Of a stretch of DNA of 6,757 nucleotides, positions 6,485 to 6,757 are shown in pieces; the stretch's first letter is position 1, and each line of letters begins with the position of its first letter. Position numbers and translations under genes: made by a program. The notes under the pieces were generated by a model. It had not been told where the DNA came from, did not search any database, and saw only the letters and a list, made by a program, of their open reading frames with translations. Source of the stretch: Clostridia bacterium (GTDB lineage Bacteria; Bacillota; Clostridia; Oscillospirales; CAG-382); contig JAFVXP010000094.1 of assembly GCA_017501055.1 (NCBI GenBank), forward strand, positions 1 through 6,757, given 5' to 3'.

Positions 6485-6491
6485 TGCCGAA
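6485..6491 (+). promoter_or_regulatory. Exact 0A-box heptamer, upstream of both divergent units
   Basis: TGCCGAA matches the Spo0A consensus TGNCGAA at all fixed positions. It lies 110 nt upstream of the spoIIAA start codon and 27 nt before the -35 of the tRNA promoter, at the edge of an A-rich tract. A 7-mer can occur by chance, so this depends on the neighbouring tandem boxes for support. Confidence 0.4.
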
Positions 6492-6513
6492 AAAAAGAAA
6501 AAAATTAAAAAAA
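6490..6513 (+). promoter_or_regulatory. Three A7 tracts, UP-element-like / curved DNA upstream of the tRNA promoter
   Basis: Exactly seven A occur at 6490-6496, 6498-6504 and 6507-6513, broken only by G and TT. The block ends 5 bp before the -35 hexamer, where an UP element contacting the RNA polymerase alpha subunits would sit. Tract centres are 8-9 bp apart, close enough to helical repeat to suggest some curvature. This is typical of stable-RNA promoters, but activity is inferred. Confidence 0.45.
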
Positions 6514-6517
6514 GGGA

Positions 6518-6546
6518 TTGACAATAGGTTATATATGTGATATACT
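6518..6546 (+). promoter_or_regulatory. Strong sigma-A promoter for the tRNA-Thr/tRNA-Tyr unit
   Basis: An exact TTGACA (6518-6523), a 17-nt spacer and TATACT (6541-6546, five of six bases) form a near-ideal housekeeping promoter. Transcription would start near 6552-6554, at the first bases of the leader hairpin and about 18 nt before the mature 5' end of tRNA-Thr. It is divergent from the spoIIA operon. Confidence 0.88.
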
Positions 6547-6550
6547 ACAC

Positions 6551-6568
6551 CTCGCTGGCGTGAGCGAG
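6551..6568 (+). other. Leader hairpin just upstream of tRNA-Thr
   Basis: CTCGCT (6551-6556) and AGCGAG (6563-6568) form a perfect 6-bp stem with a GGCGTG loop, 2 nt before the mature tRNA. It begins almost at the predicted transcription start. It is probably the 5' precursor segment removed by RNase P. No T run follows, so it is not a terminator. Confidence 0.55.
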
Positions 6569-6570
6569 AT

Positions 6571-6645
6571 GCTGGTGTAGCTCAATGGCAGAGCAACTGA
6601 TTTGTAATCAGTAGGTTGGGGGTTCGACTCCCTTCACCAGCTCCA
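6571..6645 (+). tRNA. tRNA-Thr (anticodon TGT)
   Basis: The cloverleaf is complete. Acceptor GCTGGTG (6571-6577) pairs with CACCAGC (6635-6641); D stem GCTC/GAGC (6580-6583, 6591-6594); anticodon stem ACTGA/TCAGT (6596-6600, 6608-6612) with loop TTTGTAA and anticodon TGT at 6603-6605. The T arm is GGGGG-TTCGACT-CCCTT (6618-6634), with two G-T wobbles at the base of the stem. Discriminator T6642 is followed by encoded CCA (6643-6645). It reads ACA and, by wobble, other ACN codons. It is first in a two-tRNA transcript; tRNA-Tyr follows after 27 nt. Confidence 0.97.
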
Positions 6646-6672
6646 AAAAACAAAATCACATATCTAATATAT

Positions 6673-6757
6673 GGGGGAATTCCCGAGCGGCCAAAGGGGG
6701 CAGACTGTAAATCTGTTGTCACTGACTTCGGTGGTTCGAATCCACCTTCCCCCACCA
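6673..6757 (+). tRNA. tRNA-Tyr (anticodon GTA), class II with long variable arm
   Basis: Acceptor GGGGGAA (6673-6679) pairs with TTCCCCC (6747-6753). The anticodon stem GCAGA/TCTGT (6700-6704, 6712-6716) encloses loop CTGTAAA with anticodon GTA at 6707-6709. A variable arm of about 13 nt contains a GTC/GAC mini-stem (6718-6726), as expected for bacterial tRNA-Tyr. The T arm is GGTGG-TTCGAAT-CCACC (6730-6746). Discriminator A6754 and encoded CCA (6755-6757) end exactly at the window edge. It is cotranscribed with tRNA-Thr; whether more tRNAs follow cannot be seen. Confidence 0.97.

Noticed and set aside
6533..6663. 9-bp inverted repeat ATATGTGAT / ATCACATAT flanking tRNA-Thr
   Set aside because: The left copy is in the promoter spacer and is not transcribed, so no RNA structure forms. 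Both copies are AT-rich and nothing else suggests a mobile element or recombination site.

Overview
The window looks like a chromosomal segment of an endospore-forming (or sporulation-lineage) Firmicute, most likely a member of the Clostridia. Three things point there. A complete spoIIAA-spoIIAB-sigF cluster is present. A DUF512 protein sits directly upstream of der and plsY. Candidate Spo0A boxes lie in front of spoIIAA. Base composition is moderately AT-rich by eye. Family or genus placement would be a guess.

Left block (2-4150, plus strand): a tightly packed housekeeping operon. It holds the C-terminal part of a DUF512 radical-SAM-type protein (5' end outside the window), the ribosome-assembly GTPase Der, the glycerol-3-phosphate acyltransferase PlsY and the AAA+ ATPase RarA/MgsA. 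Gaps are 3, 3 and 33 nt, and der, plsY and rarA each have a good Shine-Dalgarno sequence.

Middle (4151-4912): the only part that looks accessory. The 230-nt gap after rarA holds a minus-strand promoter, a ribosome-binding site and an 18-codon ORF whose peptide resembles the start of an XRE-type helix-turn-helix repressor. It also holds a small hairpin. Next comes a plus-strand gene for an unrecognised 176-177 aa protein with no visible ribosome-binding site. Its stop codon directly abuts the stop codon of sigF.

Right block (4913-6375, minus strand): the forespore switch. SpoIIAA (anti-anti-sigma), SpoIIAB (anti-sigma kinase) and sigma-F are encoded in the canonical order, with sigF overlapping spoIIAB by 4 nt (GTGA). 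Upstream is a wide-spaced sigma-A-like promoter with two 0A-box-like heptamers 3 bp apart, and a further exact TGNCGAA heptamer lies farther out.

Right edge (6490-6757, plus strand): a divergent tRNA unit with three A7 tracts, a strong consensus promoter, a leader hairpin, tRNA-Thr(UGU) and tRNA-Tyr(GUA), both with encoded CCA. The window ends on the last base of tRNA-Tyr.

No CRISPR array, insertion sequence or obvious novel defence system is visible. The best candidates for something undescribed are the 4151-4912 island and the architecture of the spoIIA/tRNA divergent regulatory region.
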